From positions 1,791,501 through 1,855,500 of the forward strand of contig CP054838.1 of the NCBI GenBank assembly GCA_028768545.1: a stretch of 64,000 bases of DNA, given 5' to 3'. A model generated the notes under the pieces. It saw nothing but the letters and a program-made list of their open reading frames with translations, was not told the DNA's origin and did no database searches. The stretch is from Desulfobacter sp. (GTDB taxonomy: Bacteria; Desulfobacterota; Desulfobacteria; Desulfobacterales; Desulfobacteraceae). This document shows, piece by piece, positions 20,122 to 30,294 of the stretch (positions are counted from its first letter, which is position 1; every line of letters starts with the position of its first letter). Made by a program: the position numbers and the translations under genes.

Positions 20122-21918
20122 AGGGAACCATTAACGGCAAACCCGTGGAATTTATGGAAAATCAAACCATCCTGACCGTGGCAAAGCTGAACGGCCACTT
20201 TATTCCCACCCTCTGCGAGATGGCGGATATCAACCACACCCCGGGCACCTGCCGGGTCTGCCTGGTGGATATCAAACGGGAAAATGATCCAAAACACCAG
20301 ATTGTCACCTCCTGCACCACACCTATGGAAGCGGGGATGGACGTGCTGACCCGGACTCCCAAGGTCAGGCAGATGCAGCGGCTCCAGGTGGAACTGCTCC
20401 TGGCCGACCACAATCAGGACTGTGCCTCGTGCATTCGCCACGGCAATTGCGAACTCCAGGACGTGGCCCAGTTTGTGGGGCTGCAGCAGACCCGGTACCA
20501 TTATCCCCATTTTTATCTGAACCGGTCCAAGGATACCTCGTCTCCCTGTGTGGTCCGGGACATGAGCAAGTGTATCCGCTGTTTTCGGTGCGTGAATGTC
20601 TGTCGGGAGATCCAGGGGGTGGATACCTTGGTGATCACGGAAAGAGGGCTGGGCACCCAGATCAGTGTCAGGGACCATCTGCCCCTGGGAGACTCTGATT
20701 GTGTGGGCTGCGGCCAGTGTATCCTGGTCTGTCCGGTGGGGGCTTTGGCAGAGAAACAATGATATTGAGCAGGTCATGGATTATCTTTATGATCCGTCGG
20801 TCACCACGGTGTTTCAGTTTGCTCCGGCGGTTCGCACGGCTTTGGGAGAGGAATTTAATCTCCCTGCCGGAACCAACCTTGAAGGCCAGATTATTTCCGC
20901 CCTTAAAAAACTGGGGGCTGACCTGGTTTTGGACACCAATTTTACCGCGGACCTGGTGATCATGGAAGAGGGAAACGAACTGCTTAAAAGGGTAAAAGAA
21001 AAGGCAGAATTGCCCATGTTTACCTCCTGCTGTCCGGCCTGGGTCTCCTATGTGGAAAAAAATTATCCCGAGATGACCCCCCATATTTCCACCACCAAAT
21101 CCCCCCAGCAATGTTTTGGTGCCATGGCCAAGACCTATCTGGCCGGGAAAATGGGGCTGGATCCAGGGCGCATGCGGGTGATTTCCATCATGCCCTGCAC
21201 GGCCAAAAAAGGGGAGGCCAAGCGGCCTGAATTCATGACCAACGGCCAGGCCGAGGTGGATGCCGTGCTGACCACCCGGGACTTTGCAAGGCTGTTGAAA
21301 CGGGAGGGCATTCACCCCCGAAACCTGGATTCTTCCGGGTTTGACAACCCGTGGATGGGGGAGTATTCCGGGGCTGCCGTGATTTTCGGCACCACCGGCG
21401 GGGTCATGGAAGCGGCCTTGCGAACCGTCCACAAGGTGGTCACAGGCGAGGAATTGGACCCCATAGAATTTCAAAAGATCCGGGGAATGGAGCATATCCG
21501 GAAAGCAGATGTGGATCTCGGCCCTGATCTGGGCACGGTTAAGGTGGCTGTGGTTCATACCCTAAAGGCTGCGGCAAAACTGGTTGATGCCGTCAAATCA
21601 GGTGAGGCGGATTATACCTTTGTGGAAGTCATGGCCTGTCCCGGGGGCTGTATGGGGGGCGGGGGCCAGCCTAGAAGCAAACATGCCTACCAGGCCTGCT
21701 GCGACCAGCGGCGCCAGGGCCTTTATGATATTGATTCCCGGGCAAAGGTCCGTCAGTCCCACAACAATCCATTGATTCAAAAACTCTATGATGAATTTTT
21801 GGAAAAACCCCTGGGCCATAAGTCCCACCGTTTGCTTCACACCTCATATACGGACCAGAAAAGAATGGTCAGGCACGCCATGAAAGATATATGGGAGGAA
21901 ATTGAGAACAGAACCTGA
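20118..21918 (+). pseudogene. [FeFe] hydrogenase catalytic subunit, one frameshift
   Basis: About 600 codons, the usual size of NAD(P)-linked HydA/HndD. Order: 2Fe-2S domain (LCEM...TCRVC), His-ligated cluster (HNQDCASCIRHGNCELQ), two 4Fe-4S clusters (CIRCFRCVNVC; CVGCGQCILVCP), then the H-cluster domain with TSCCPAW, MPCTAKKGEA and the third motif EVMACPGGCMGGGGQ. All cluster ligands are present. The frame shifts by one base at 20753-20757 (GAGAAACAATGA), just after the last ferredoxin cysteines; removing one A or C gives AEK/NDIEQVMDYLYDP. As it stands the protein would be two pieces. It forms an operon with the NuoF/GltD-type gene. Possible assembly error in a short A run. Confidence 0.85.
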
Positions 21919-21924
21919 AAAATA

Positions 21925-21969
21925 GACCCTGTGCCGGCCGGAAAAAAGGTTTCCGGCCGGCACAGGGTC
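21925..21969. terminator. Strong bidirectional terminator between hydrogenase and pta
   Basis: A perfect 20-bp stem, GACCCTGTGCCGGCCGGAAA (21925-21944) with its complement at 21950-21969, and a 5-base loop. Leaving the stem on the minus strand is TATTTTTC, so it mainly ends pta. The plus strand has a weak GGTTCTTT. Confidence 0.85.
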
Positions 21970-21976
21970 AGGTTCT

Positions 21977-24085
21977 TTAGATTAATCCCTTGCCGGCCTG
22001 GGCCTGAATTGCGGTAATGGCTACGGTATTCACGATGTCCGGGATGGTGCATCCCCGGCTCAGATCGTTCACCGGTTTGTTCAGCCCCTGGAGTACGGGA
22101 CCGATGGCAACGGCCTTTTCCGAAGCGCGCTGAACCGCTTTATAGGTATTATTTCCCGTGTTAAGATCCGGAAAGATAAATACCGTGGTTTGGCCGGCCA
22201 CCCTGGAGTCGGGCAGTTTGGTTTTGGCCACCTCAGGATCAATGGCGGCATCGTATTGGAGCGGGCCTTCCAAGAGCAATTCAGGTGATTTCTCATTGGC
22301 GATCCGGGTGGCCTTGATGACTTTTTCTACATCCACCCCGGTGCCCGAGGGCCCTGTGGAATAAGAGAGCATGGCCACCCGGGGGTCAATGCCGAAGGTT
22401 TTTGCGGTATTTGCCGATGTGATGGCGATTTCCGCCAATTGTTCGGCCGTTGGATTTGGATTCACCGCGCAATCGCCAAACACCAGCACCCGGTCCTTGA
22501 GGCACATGAGAAAGACCGAAGAGACAATGGCGGCCTGTGACCGGGTCTTGATGATCTGAAATCCGGGACGGATGGTGTGGGCCGTGGTATTGATTGATCC
22601 TGAGACCATGCCGTCGGCATGCCCCTTTTGAACCATCATGGTGCCAAAATAGGTGGGATCCATGATCATATCCCGGGCCATATCCCGGGTGACGCCCTTT
22701 GCCTTTCTCAAATCGTAAAAGGTTTGGATATAGTTTTCTGTTTTCGGACTTTCTTCCGGAGCTATGATATTCACCCCGGCAAGGGTCAGCCCCAGTTCTT
22801 GGATCTTTTTATTGACCCTTTCAGGCTTTCCAATCAGGGTGATTTCGCAGACTTTGCGCCGTAAAAGAATATCTGCGGCCTTTAAAATTCTCTCCCCCAT
22901 GCCTTCGGCTAACACGATATGCTGGAGATTTTTTTTGGCCTTTTCAATGAGGCTGTACTCGAACATCTGGGGGGTGATCCGGATTGATTTTCTGGCTGCC
23001 AGTTTTTTCCTCAGCTCATCTGTTGCCACATGGGCCTCAAAGGTGCCAAGGGCCAGGGCGATCCGTCTGGGATTTTCCGGGGAAATGCTTCCCTGGAGCC
23101 GGTTCAAGGCCGTTGCAGTGACATGGGTGGTCTCCCCGGTCTGGATGATGGGCAAAGGAACCCCTTTCCATCCCTTGATAAGCCTCATGATCGTATCGGG
23201 TATTTCAATTCCTCCGGTGACCAGAATGCCTGAAATATCAGGATATGCCGAGGAATATCTGGAGGCAAGGCAGGTCAGCACAATGCTTGACCGGTCCCCG
23301 GGGCATACCACCAGGCAGCCTTTTTTGATGTGATTGAGAAAATTGGGTGCCAGCATGGCCGCAACCACGTAATCTGAGATCTGGTTGTCCATGGCCTGTT
23401 CGCCAAAAAGAATTTTGGAACCCAAATATTTTTGAACATCCTCCATGGTCGGCTGTCCCAGGGCGGCCAGTTCCGGAATGGCATAGACCAGGCAGTCCGA
23501 CCGGTGGACAGCCTTTTTCAGGCAGGTCTTGAGGGCCTCCAGGTCCTGGGAATCCACCCGGTTGACCAGAAGGCCCAATACATCCACCCCTTTATTTTCA
23601 AGGCTTTCAATGGAAAGCTGGCCCGAGGAGACCACCTCGTCAATGGGTTTATGGTGACCGTTTGACACCACCAGGGCAGGAATGCCAAGGTCGGCCATGA
23701 TCTCCGCATTGATGTCAAATTCAAAGGCTTCACTGCCTGCGGCAAAATCTGTCCCTTCACAGAGAACAAACCGGCATTTTTTTTCAAGCTCTTTGTACTT
23801 GTTGAGAATGGTCTCCATCATTTGAGCCTGTTGGCCGGCATTGATCATTTTTTTGGCCTCTTCCATGGTGTAGGCATAGGTCTGTTCATACGCTGTCCCA
23901 AGATGGAAGTGGTTGAGAACAAGATCAATGTCCGGGTCTTTGCCCTGGTGACCCCGCGGATTTATGATGGGCCTGAAAAAGCCTACGATCCTTATATCTT
24001 TTAATAAAAGCTGCATAATCCCGAGAACAATCAAGGATTTTCCACTCCGGGTTTCAGTGGGGGTGATGTAGAGACTGTTTGCCAT
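21977..24085 (-). CDS. pta: Phosphate acetyltransferase
   Basis: 702 residues, the length of the long-form Pta. The start at 24085 (MANSLYITPTETRSGKSLIV) is chosen because AAGGAT precedes it; the frame opens earlier at 24130 without a ribosome site. The N-terminal half is the BioD-like/DRTGG regulatory region (P-loop-like TETRSGKS). The C-terminal half (from ~370) is the catalytic PTA_PTB domain, with VLAEGMGERILKAA, MVSGSINTTAHTIRP and FPDLNTGNNTYKAVQR. It converts acetyl-CoA and phosphate to acetyl phosphate. No ackA is adjacent; next to the hydrogenase it suggests acetate or energy metabolism. Intact. Confidence 0.93.
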   Translation of the reverse strand: MANSLYITPTETRSGKSLIVLGIMQLLLKDIRIVGFFRPIINPRGHQGKDPDIDLVLNHFHLGTAYEQTYAYTMEEAKKMINAGQQAQMMETILNKYKELEKKCRFVLCEGTDFAAGSEAFEFDINAEIMADLGIPALVVSNGHHKPIDEVVSSGQLSIESLENKGVDVLGLLVNRVDSQDLEALKTCLKKAVHRSDCLVYAIPELAALGQPTMEDVQKYLGSKILFGEQAMDNQISDYVVAAMLAPNFLNHIKKGCLVVCPGDRSSIVLTCLASRYSSAYPDISGILVTGGIEIPDTIMRLIKGWKGVPLPIIQTGETTHVTATALNRLQGSISPENPRRIALALGTFEAHVATDELRKKLAARKSIRITPQMFEYSLIEKAKKNLQHIVLAEGMGERILKAADILLRRKVCEITLIGKPERVNKKIQELGLTLAGVNIIAPEESPKTENYIQTFYDLRKAKGVTRDMARDMIMDPTYFGTMMVQKGHADGMVSGSINTTAHTIRPGFQIIKTRSQAAIVSSVFLMCLKDRVLVFGDCAVNPNPTAEQLAEIAITSANTAKTFGIDPRVAMLSYSTGPSGTGVDVEKVIKATRIANEKSPELLLEGPLQYDAAIDPEVAKTKLPDSRVAGQTTVFIFPDLNTGNNTYKAVQRASEKAVAIGPVLQGLNKPVNDLSRGCTIPDIVNTVAITAIQAQAGKGLI

Positions 24086-24510
24086 ATTTTTATCCTTTTT
24101 ATCTATGAAACTTAAGCCGATAATTTGCAATCGTCAGCGGTTTTTTTGTTGTGGCCAGAGGTCATTCGCCGGCCATGCCGGTGATTAAGGCGGATGGTTT
24201 AAACCCAATGCCATAGGCGTCTGGTCAATGGTATTTTACTGCCCTTGAATTGGGGCCGGAAAAATCCATCTAAGGATTCAAAAAGCAATATAAATGCCAG
24301 GTTTTTTTTGTGTGCAAATGAAAAAAAACGCCATGGCAAGATAGCTTGTATTGTCGATAAACCCAGTATAAACAAGGTGATGCATCGTTTTAGATATAGG
24401 CGTTATCTTTGGGTGACCCAACAAATTTTCATTCCAGGGGTGTCAGCCTTTTTTTCATATTGTAAAAAAGAGGCTATATTTTATTTGGGGCAATGAATCC
24501 AGCACTTTTT
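24086..24510. other. Intergenic, no gene seen
   Basis: About 425 bases upstream of pta. Contains a small hairpin (CGCCGGC-CAT-GCCGGTG, near 24168-24184) and AT-rich stretches that could hold the pta promoter. No coding frame with family features. Confidence 0.4.
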
Positions 24511-24861
24511 TTATACTGAAAGATTAAACCGGGCCATCGGAAGATCGCGCAGTGTCGGCGGCCTTGCCCCCGGGATGAATAAGGTGCCCATACGGTCATA
24601 GAGAAGACCGCCCACAAGGATTCCCACGATCCTGCCCATGCCGCCCATGCTTTCAAGCTGCCCCATGATCCGGCTTCGGTTGCCCTGTTTGTAAATATCT
24701 GAAATCATGGCGCTCCATCCGATATTGGACATGGACCAGAACAGTTCAATCACGGACAGCCCCAGAAAATGACGCAGGTAAATGGTCAGGTAGGAGAAAA
24801 AAAGCCCCCACCTGAACACGGCCAGGACCTGGAAAGAGGATATGCCGATAAAGGTTTTCAT
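24511..24861 (-). pseudogene. MFS transporter remnant with internal deletion
   Basis: 116 residues beginning with a normal MFS N-terminus (MKTFIGISSFQVLAVFRWGLFFSYLTIYLRHFLGLSV). It jumps directly to a later MFS segment (FWSMSNIGWSAMISDIYKQGNRSRIMGQLESMGGMGRIVGILVGG), skipping several TM helices. The tail after ~residue 95 is not MFS-like. The join falls on a GLSVxE-like stretch, suggesting deletion between short repeats. Non-functional. Confidence 0.7.
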
Positions 24862-24968
24862 AGGAGTGTAACTCTATTAAAACAAGGTGTAAAGATCAAG
24901 GGAATCCCCATGCAGGGCTCACGCATGTAAATATTGTAAAGTGCCTATAGTTTTGATTGGTTCAAGTA

Positions 24969-26088
24969 TCATCCAAACATAACTTCCTCCAGATATTTGA
25001 TATCCATAGCAGCATTCAACCTTTTGGTTTTTACACTCCCTTTAAATGTCTTATTGTTCCGTAATAAATTTAATGCAATGTGCCGAATCGCTGCAAAATT
25101 CTCAGGAGAGTTCCCCTTTCTGACTCTGCTTTCGTCTTCACGGAACGCAATATCCAATACCCAATGCACTGAATTTTCAATTCCCCAATGCCTCCTGACA
25201 GCATTACCAAAAATATTGGGGTCGCTATCCAGGCTCGATATATAATATCGCTTTTCATGACTGATCTGGCCGTCCATTTCCCGGGTGGATTCAATCATTC
25301 CAATACTTTTCAAACCTTTCCAACTTTTTTTATCTTCAAACCAATCAATATCAGAGGTTATCACAGCCCTGCGCGTTTCGACTCGACCGTGCCCTCCGTC
25401 AACACTGGTCTGTTCATTAAACTGGTACCCCTGATTTTTCATTTCTTCCATTTTATTGAAAAAAAGTACCGCTTCATCATGCAAGGTTTTATGATTTTCT
25501 TTCAGGGCAAGGACATAGTCACACCCTTTGTTTATTATGGTTTCAGCGATTTTCTTTTGAGTGCCCATGGCATCAATGGTTATAATGCAGCCCGAGATAT
25601 CTAAAAGTTTTAAAAGATTTGGAATGGCCGTAATTTCATTTGATTTTTCTTCGGTTTTTAATTGCCCTAAAACCACTTTATTAGACGAAGCCCACGCACT
25701 GATCATATGAATGGCTTTCTTATCATTGGAGGTATCGTGTGAACGCCTTAGAGTTTTGCCGTCGATTGCAATGACTTGACCTTTGGTCATCTTTGCAACC
25801 GACTGAACCCAGTGCATAAAACTGCTCTGAAATTCATTCGGGTTCATCCTTTCAAAAATTCTGCCAAAGGTGTCATGGGAGGGTATCCCATGGGGAAGGC
25901 TTAGAAATTTTGACAACCACCTTTTTCTCTTTTTGCCAAAGTTTTCAATTTGCTCATAAGTGTCTGCGCCAGCAACTACCGCACAAATTGCGATGATGAC
26001 GACATCAATTAAATTATGAAGCTTATTGTGGTGTCTGGGGTCCTGAATATTGTCAAAAAAAGTTTCAAGAGATTTTTTTTTCGTTCAT
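24969..26088 (-). CDS. ISAs1-family transposase, start separated by an A9 slippery run
   Basis: The catalytic frame runs from about 26072 to 24969: NIQDPRHHNKLHNLIDVVII, IENFGKKRKRWLSKF, then GQVIAIDGKTLRRS (first D), ITIDAMGTQKKIA (second D) and IENSVHWVLDIAFREDESR (E region). The best ATG, at 26088 with AGGAG ahead, is one base out of frame: MNEKK is followed by nine A (T9 at 26073-26081 on the plus strand), and eight A would give MNEKKSLETFF. Transcriptional slippage on A9 could express it, as known in other insertion sequences; otherwise it is a pseudogene. Confidence 0.8.
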
Positions 26089-26190
26089 TGGCAACTCCTT
26101 GTGTTTATTGCCATATATATCGTATCTGTGCAGCGATGTCTAGGAAAATTTTGTTCGATGCTCATATACTATAGCAAGCCAGGAGAGCCA

Positions 26191-26328
26191 GGCTGGGATA
26201 GGGTGAAGGGGGTGGCGTGGCGTAAATGAGCGGCCCGCCAGGACGGCATAGGTCCGATCATTTCCGCTTCTTAAGCGGTCAGGACGACCGCTTAAGATTT
26301 AACGGAATCCCCCTCACCTATTCCAGCC
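26191..26328 (-). other. Multi-branched foldable leader inside the ISAs1 element
   Basis: Three nested or adjacent stems. Outer: GGCTGGGATAGGG (26191-26203) and on to 26212 pairs with CCCCCTCACCTATTCCAGCC (26309-26328). Second: AAATGAGCGG (26224-26233) with CCGATCATTT (26254-26263), one mismatch. Third: CTTAAGCGGTC (26270-26280) with GACCGCTTAAG (26286-26296), perfect 11 bp. Both inner hairpins end in an AGGAC loop. It lies between the right inverted repeat and the transposase start, so it would be in the mRNA leader or a separate RNA. Role unknown. Confidence 0.6.
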
Positions 26329-26627
26329 GGGTAAGGACGAATCTTAATAAAAGTTACATGCGATGACCCTGAATCCCCATGTTTTTTTCAAAATTCTGAC
26401 CAAGCCCTGATTATAGTTTTTTTTCATACCGTTTAAGCATCAAAGAATTTAACACAACGGACAATGAGGAGAGCCACATGGCAATACTTGCAAACTCAGG
26501 CTTGAGGGTCAGGCCGTAGGGGAAATACAGAACCCCGGCTGCCACAGGGATCATGAGCAGGTTGTAAAAAAAGGCCCAGAAAAAATTATACTTTATGGTT
26601 TTTAAGGTCTTTTTACCCAGGCGGATA

Positions 26628-28078
26628 GAGGGCGTTCAAAATTCTGTGTCAGTTGAATGAAAGCTGATATACTCAGCTAAATAAGGAGAACTGACATGAC
26701 CGAAGAAAACACCGAATTTGATTTTCAAAAAGCCCTTAAAGGCATCCAGGAAGGTAAACCCTTCACAGGTAAGGGCGGCGTCCTTACATCATTAATCAAA
26801 AATCTTGCTGAAGCTGCTCTTGAAGGAGAGTTGGAGTCCCATCTCGGGCAGGAAGTTTCTGCCAACCGCCGTAATGGAAAAAGCAAAAAGACCATTAAAT
26901 CCCTGGATGGTAAATTTGAGCTAGAAACCCCGCGTGACAGGGCCGGAACCTTCTCTCCACAGATCGTCAAAAAACATCAGACAACGCTCAGCGATGAAAT
27001 TGAAAGAAAGATAATAGCCCTTTACGGCCTGGGCATGAGTTATAATGATATGGCTTCCCATTTACAGGAAATCTATGGACTTGAGATTTCAAATGCCACT
27101 CTGAGCACCATTACCGATAAAATCATCCATACCGTCAAAGAATGGCAGGCCAGGCCGTTGGAAAATGTGTACCCAATCGTATGGCTTGATGCCATACATT
27201 ATAAAGTACGAGAAAACGGAAAGGTCGGCAGCAAAGCCGTTTACACAATTCTTGGGGTGAATATCGAGGGCCGCAAAGAGGTTCTTGGGCTGTACATATC
27301 CGAGAATGAGGGTGCGAACTTCTGGCTGCAGGTGTTAACAGACCTTTCAAACCGAGGGGTAAAAGATATCCTGATTGCCTGTGTTGATGGTCTAAAAGGT
27401 TTTCCCGAGGCCATTGAGACCATATTCCCGGACACAGAAGTTCAACTCTGCGTAGTCCACCAGATCCGAAATTCATTGAAATACGTTGGTTCCAAAAATA
27501 AAAAGGAATTTATGGCAGATCTAAAACGTGTTTATAAAGCGGTCAATAAGGATCTGGCCGAAGAAGAACTGGATATCTTGGAAAATAAATGGAATGACAA
27601 ATACCCGATTGTGATAAAATCCTGGCGGAACAACTGGGAACGCCTCAGTCATTTCTTTAAATATCCAGAAGAGATTCGACGGATAATATACACCACAAAT
27701 ACCATTGAGGCTGTGCATCGACAGTTTCGAAAACTGACCAAAACAAAGGGATCATTCCCGAACCAGGACAGCCTGTTAAAGCTGCTTTACACGGGGATCC
27801 AGAACGCCAGTAAAAAATGGACAATGCCGATTCAAAATTGGTCACTGACAATTTCCCAGTTGGCAATTTTCTTTGAAGGCCGGCTGGATAAAGAGCTGGG
27901 AATTTGATAGGGATTTATTTACAGATGGAAAAGATGGTTCCAGGAACTCCACTCCAGCAAAAGTCAACTCCTCCGACGTGGCTGATTGAAGGCCCATTCT
28001 CGGACCTGACTTTTACTTCCGCTGGCGCTGAGGCAGATCCGGGAACCGAAACCGTGACACAGAATTCTGAACATTCCC
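26628..28078 (+). mobile_element. IS256-family element, copy 3 (1451 bp) in copA
   Basis: Flanks GGCGGATA (26620-26627) and GGCGGATG (28079-28086) are an 8-bp duplication with one changed base. Ends are the same as in the other copies. Inserted near the 3' end of the copper ATPase gene. Confidence 0.93.
26696..27907 (+). CDS. IS256-family transposase (copy 3)
   Basis: 403 residues, intact. Differs from the other copies by Thr for Met in LLYTGIQNASKKW. DDE blocks as in copy 1. Confidence 0.95.
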   Translation: MTEENTEFDFQKALKGIQEGKPFTGKGGVLTSLIKNLAEAALEGELESHLGQEVSANRRNGKSKKTIKSLDGKFELETPRDRAGTFSPQIVKKHQTTLSDEIERKIIALYGLGMSYNDMASHLQEIYGLEISNATLSTITDKIIHTVKEWQARPLENVYPIVWLDAIHYKVRENGKVGSKAVYTILGVNIEGRKEVLGLYISENEGANFWLQVLTDLSNRGVKDILIACVDGLKGFPEAIETIFPDTEVQLCVVHQIRNSLKYVGSKNKKEFMADLKRVYKAVNKDLAEEELDILENKWNDKYPIVIKSWRNNWERLSHFFKYPEEIRRIIYTTNTIEAVHRQFRKLTKTKGSFPNQDSLLKLLYTGIQNASKKWTMPIQNWSLTISQLAIFFEGRLDKELGI

Positions 28079-28771
28079 GGCGGATGGCCCGGTCAACATC
28101 CAGAAGGCTGTTTCGTACAAGAACCACCTCTCCTGTTTCCTTGGCCGTGTCCGTTCCCGACCCAATGGCAATGCCGATATCTGCCTGGGCAAGGGCCGGT
28201 GCATCGTTGATCTCGTCTCCCACCATGGCCACCTTGAGTCCCTTGTCCTGGTATTTTTTAACCCAATTGATTTTATCTTTTGGCAGCACCTGGGCCTCGA
28301 CCATGGAAATGCCGACTTGTTGGGCAACGGACCAGGCTGCGGCCTGGTTGTCTCCTGAGATCAGTCCGGTTTTTATGCCGGCCCGGTCAAGTCGCTGGAT
28401 CGCAGCCTGGGAATCCGGCTTGATGACATCGGCCAGTCCAATGATCCCGATGACCTGGCTGTCCTGGCTGATGAAAATGGTGGTTTCCCCCTTTTGGGAT
28501 AGTTCTGTTTCTTTTGATTTCAAGGCGGCCGGGATCTGGTCATTTTTTACCAGCTGAAGATTTCCTGCCTTTACCAGGCGTTTGTCCAACCGGCATTCAA
28601 CCCCGTGTCCTGCCACCTCCCGCGCCTGGGTGGTTTTTTTCAGGGCAATTCCTTTGTCTTCGGCCATTTTGATGATGGGGGCAGCCAAAGGGTGGGAGGA
28701 GTTGGCTTCAGCGCTTGCTGCGATTGTTAACACATGGTCCGGGTCCACCCCTTTGGCCGGATAGATGCTGG

Positions 28772-30294
28772 GGGCGCATTCCCATTTTCCCGGTTATACC
28801 GCTGGCACTGGATTGTGCATGTTTGCTATCTGCTTCAGGCAGTTCCAACGCCCTGCTTTATAAAATGATCGCAGCATAATCATTTTTTCTGCATTCTCCC
28901 GATACCAAAAGATGCATGGAACTTTAAGACGTAAATTCACGACTCTCCGAATCGAACTTTCAATAGCACCGCTGCCAATAGGTAAGTTCAACGCTTTTAC
29001 AGTTGAGAAATTAAGCCTCAGTTCATTGCGCACAAAATAATCCCGTTCCGTCTTGATAGCCTTACTGTTTCTGCCTCTACAAAGCTTCTGGACGGCCTGT
29101 ACCACCTCAATCGCCTTTCCCTTCAGCAGAAGACCTCGCTGCTTCGATACCCAGCGTTTGCGTTCCTTGGATGACCAGGTCTTCCTTAAGCCTGCTACTG
29201 TACCCAGATGCTCAACTGCATGGTAGAAATCGAGAAGTTCATACACACGCTCAGGAGCCAAACCCAATGCTTTTAGCAGTCCGGGGATTCGATTCCAAAT
29301 CCAATGTGCCCCATCTGCAACAAACAGTATTTTGTCTGAGTTCTGAATATGAAGGGAGTTCAAATAACCCTTTAACAAGTGGAATACACCATCCGGTCCA
29401 TTGAAACAGCCATCAATAAATGGTGAAAAGCTTTTTTCTTGTTTTCCATGGGCGTCCACTACATAAATGATCAAAAGCTTGGGTTCTCGCCATGCCCCAC
29501 GAAATCGGGTTCTATCCTTTTGGGTTTTTGGTCCCCTTTTCTTCTCTCTGAGCCGAGTGCGGCCACCATCAGTGCTGATAACGACTCGCCGCCCTTCAAG
29601 TAAATCTCTATCATTTAATGGGATTCGGCCCGCTTGTTGTTCGGCTCGAGCCCGCTATGCGTACCGATAGGTCAGTTTACGGATGACCTTTATACCCAAC
29701 GTCATCCCACGGTCACAAAGCACTTGACGGACTTCTTCAAAAGAACTTAATAAGGCTGACCAAGAACTCACCATAGAAGCCAAAGCAGGCGAGCAGCGAT
29801 CATGGATTCCAAGAAGGATTAAGCCAGCGTATGCACCTTTATATCTTTTTCCTTTTCGGCGGTCACAGGACCTTCGATAGTATCGAACATGAATATCAAC
29901 CGAACTATCTGTACAAAGCTGAATCCAAACGGTCTCAAGCCCTTCGCTTTTCATCCGTCCCGGCCAATTGGACATCAATTCTTTTTCTTGGTCGACCTGT
30001 TCAGAGGAATCTACTGAGGCCTGGATCTTTTTTTTAAAAAAAAGGCGCTTATCCGATTTGTATACTCAAGGATTTCCTGCTCCATCTGTTCTAATTCGTT
30101 AGCGTTACGAACCAAGCGATTTGGATCTTCTTCCAGTTCTTTGAGGCATGCAAGGACTTCATCAACAGTATTACAATCTTCAGCTTTCTTCATTAGCACA
30201 ATCCATTTATGTTCATTTCAGCGTAACAGAGGATATCATTCTTTTTGCTCTAAAAGACAGGCCTTTTTAAAACCGGGAAAATGGGAATGCGCCC
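28772..30294 (-). mobile_element. ISKra4-like element (1523 bp, 8-bp duplication) in copA
   Basis: Ends: GGGCGCATTCCCATTTTCCC from 28772 and its complement ending at 30294, a perfect inverted repeat of at least 22 bp. GATGCTGG is duplicated at 28764-28771 and 30295-30302. The interrupted copA reads through after excision. The family call rests on transposase text and on terminal GGG ends; ISfinder would settle it. Confidence 0.85.
28794..30199 (-). pseudogene. ISKra4-like transposase, programmed frameshift site and a TAG
   Basis: OrfA (30199-30011) is a 62-residue helical start. It ends in T8A8 (AGCGCC then TTTTTTTTAAAAAAAAG). A -1 slip there joins it to IQASVDSSEQVDQEKE and the main transposase frame, which then meets TAG at 29652-29654 after KLTYRYA. 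Beyond the stop similarity continues: RRVVISTDGGRTRLREKKRG, IIYVVDAHGK, ILFVADGAHWIWNRIPGLL, YELLDFYHAVEHL and IGSGAIESSIRRVVNLRLK. The frameshift is probably normal for the family; the TAG makes this copy defective. Confidence 0.75.

Larger units (their letters stand above)
24913..26371 (-). mobile_element. ISAs1-family element (1459 bp, 10-bp duplication)
   Basis: Ends read CAGGGCTCACGCATGTAA (from 24913) and, on the minus strand from 26371, CAGGGTCATCGCATGTAA. AATCCCCATG is present both at 24903-24912 and 26372-26381, a perfect 10-bp target duplication as expected for ISAs1. About 280 bases between the transposase start and the right end are non-coding and strongly foldable, which is long for this family. 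Confidence 0.93.

Noticed and set aside
26240..26285. Shared AGGAC loop in two ISAs1 hairpins and in the inverted repeat at 19506-19510 as a common motif
   Set aside because: Five bases recur by chance often enough; in the hydrogenase-partner gene it codes for Gln-Asp in conserved text.
28772..30294. ISKra4-like element as an IS66 or ISLre2 member
   Set aside because: The GSGAIESSIRRVV block, 8-bp duplication and terminal GGG with TTTTCCC repeats fit ISKra4 better; no IS66 accessory genes are present.
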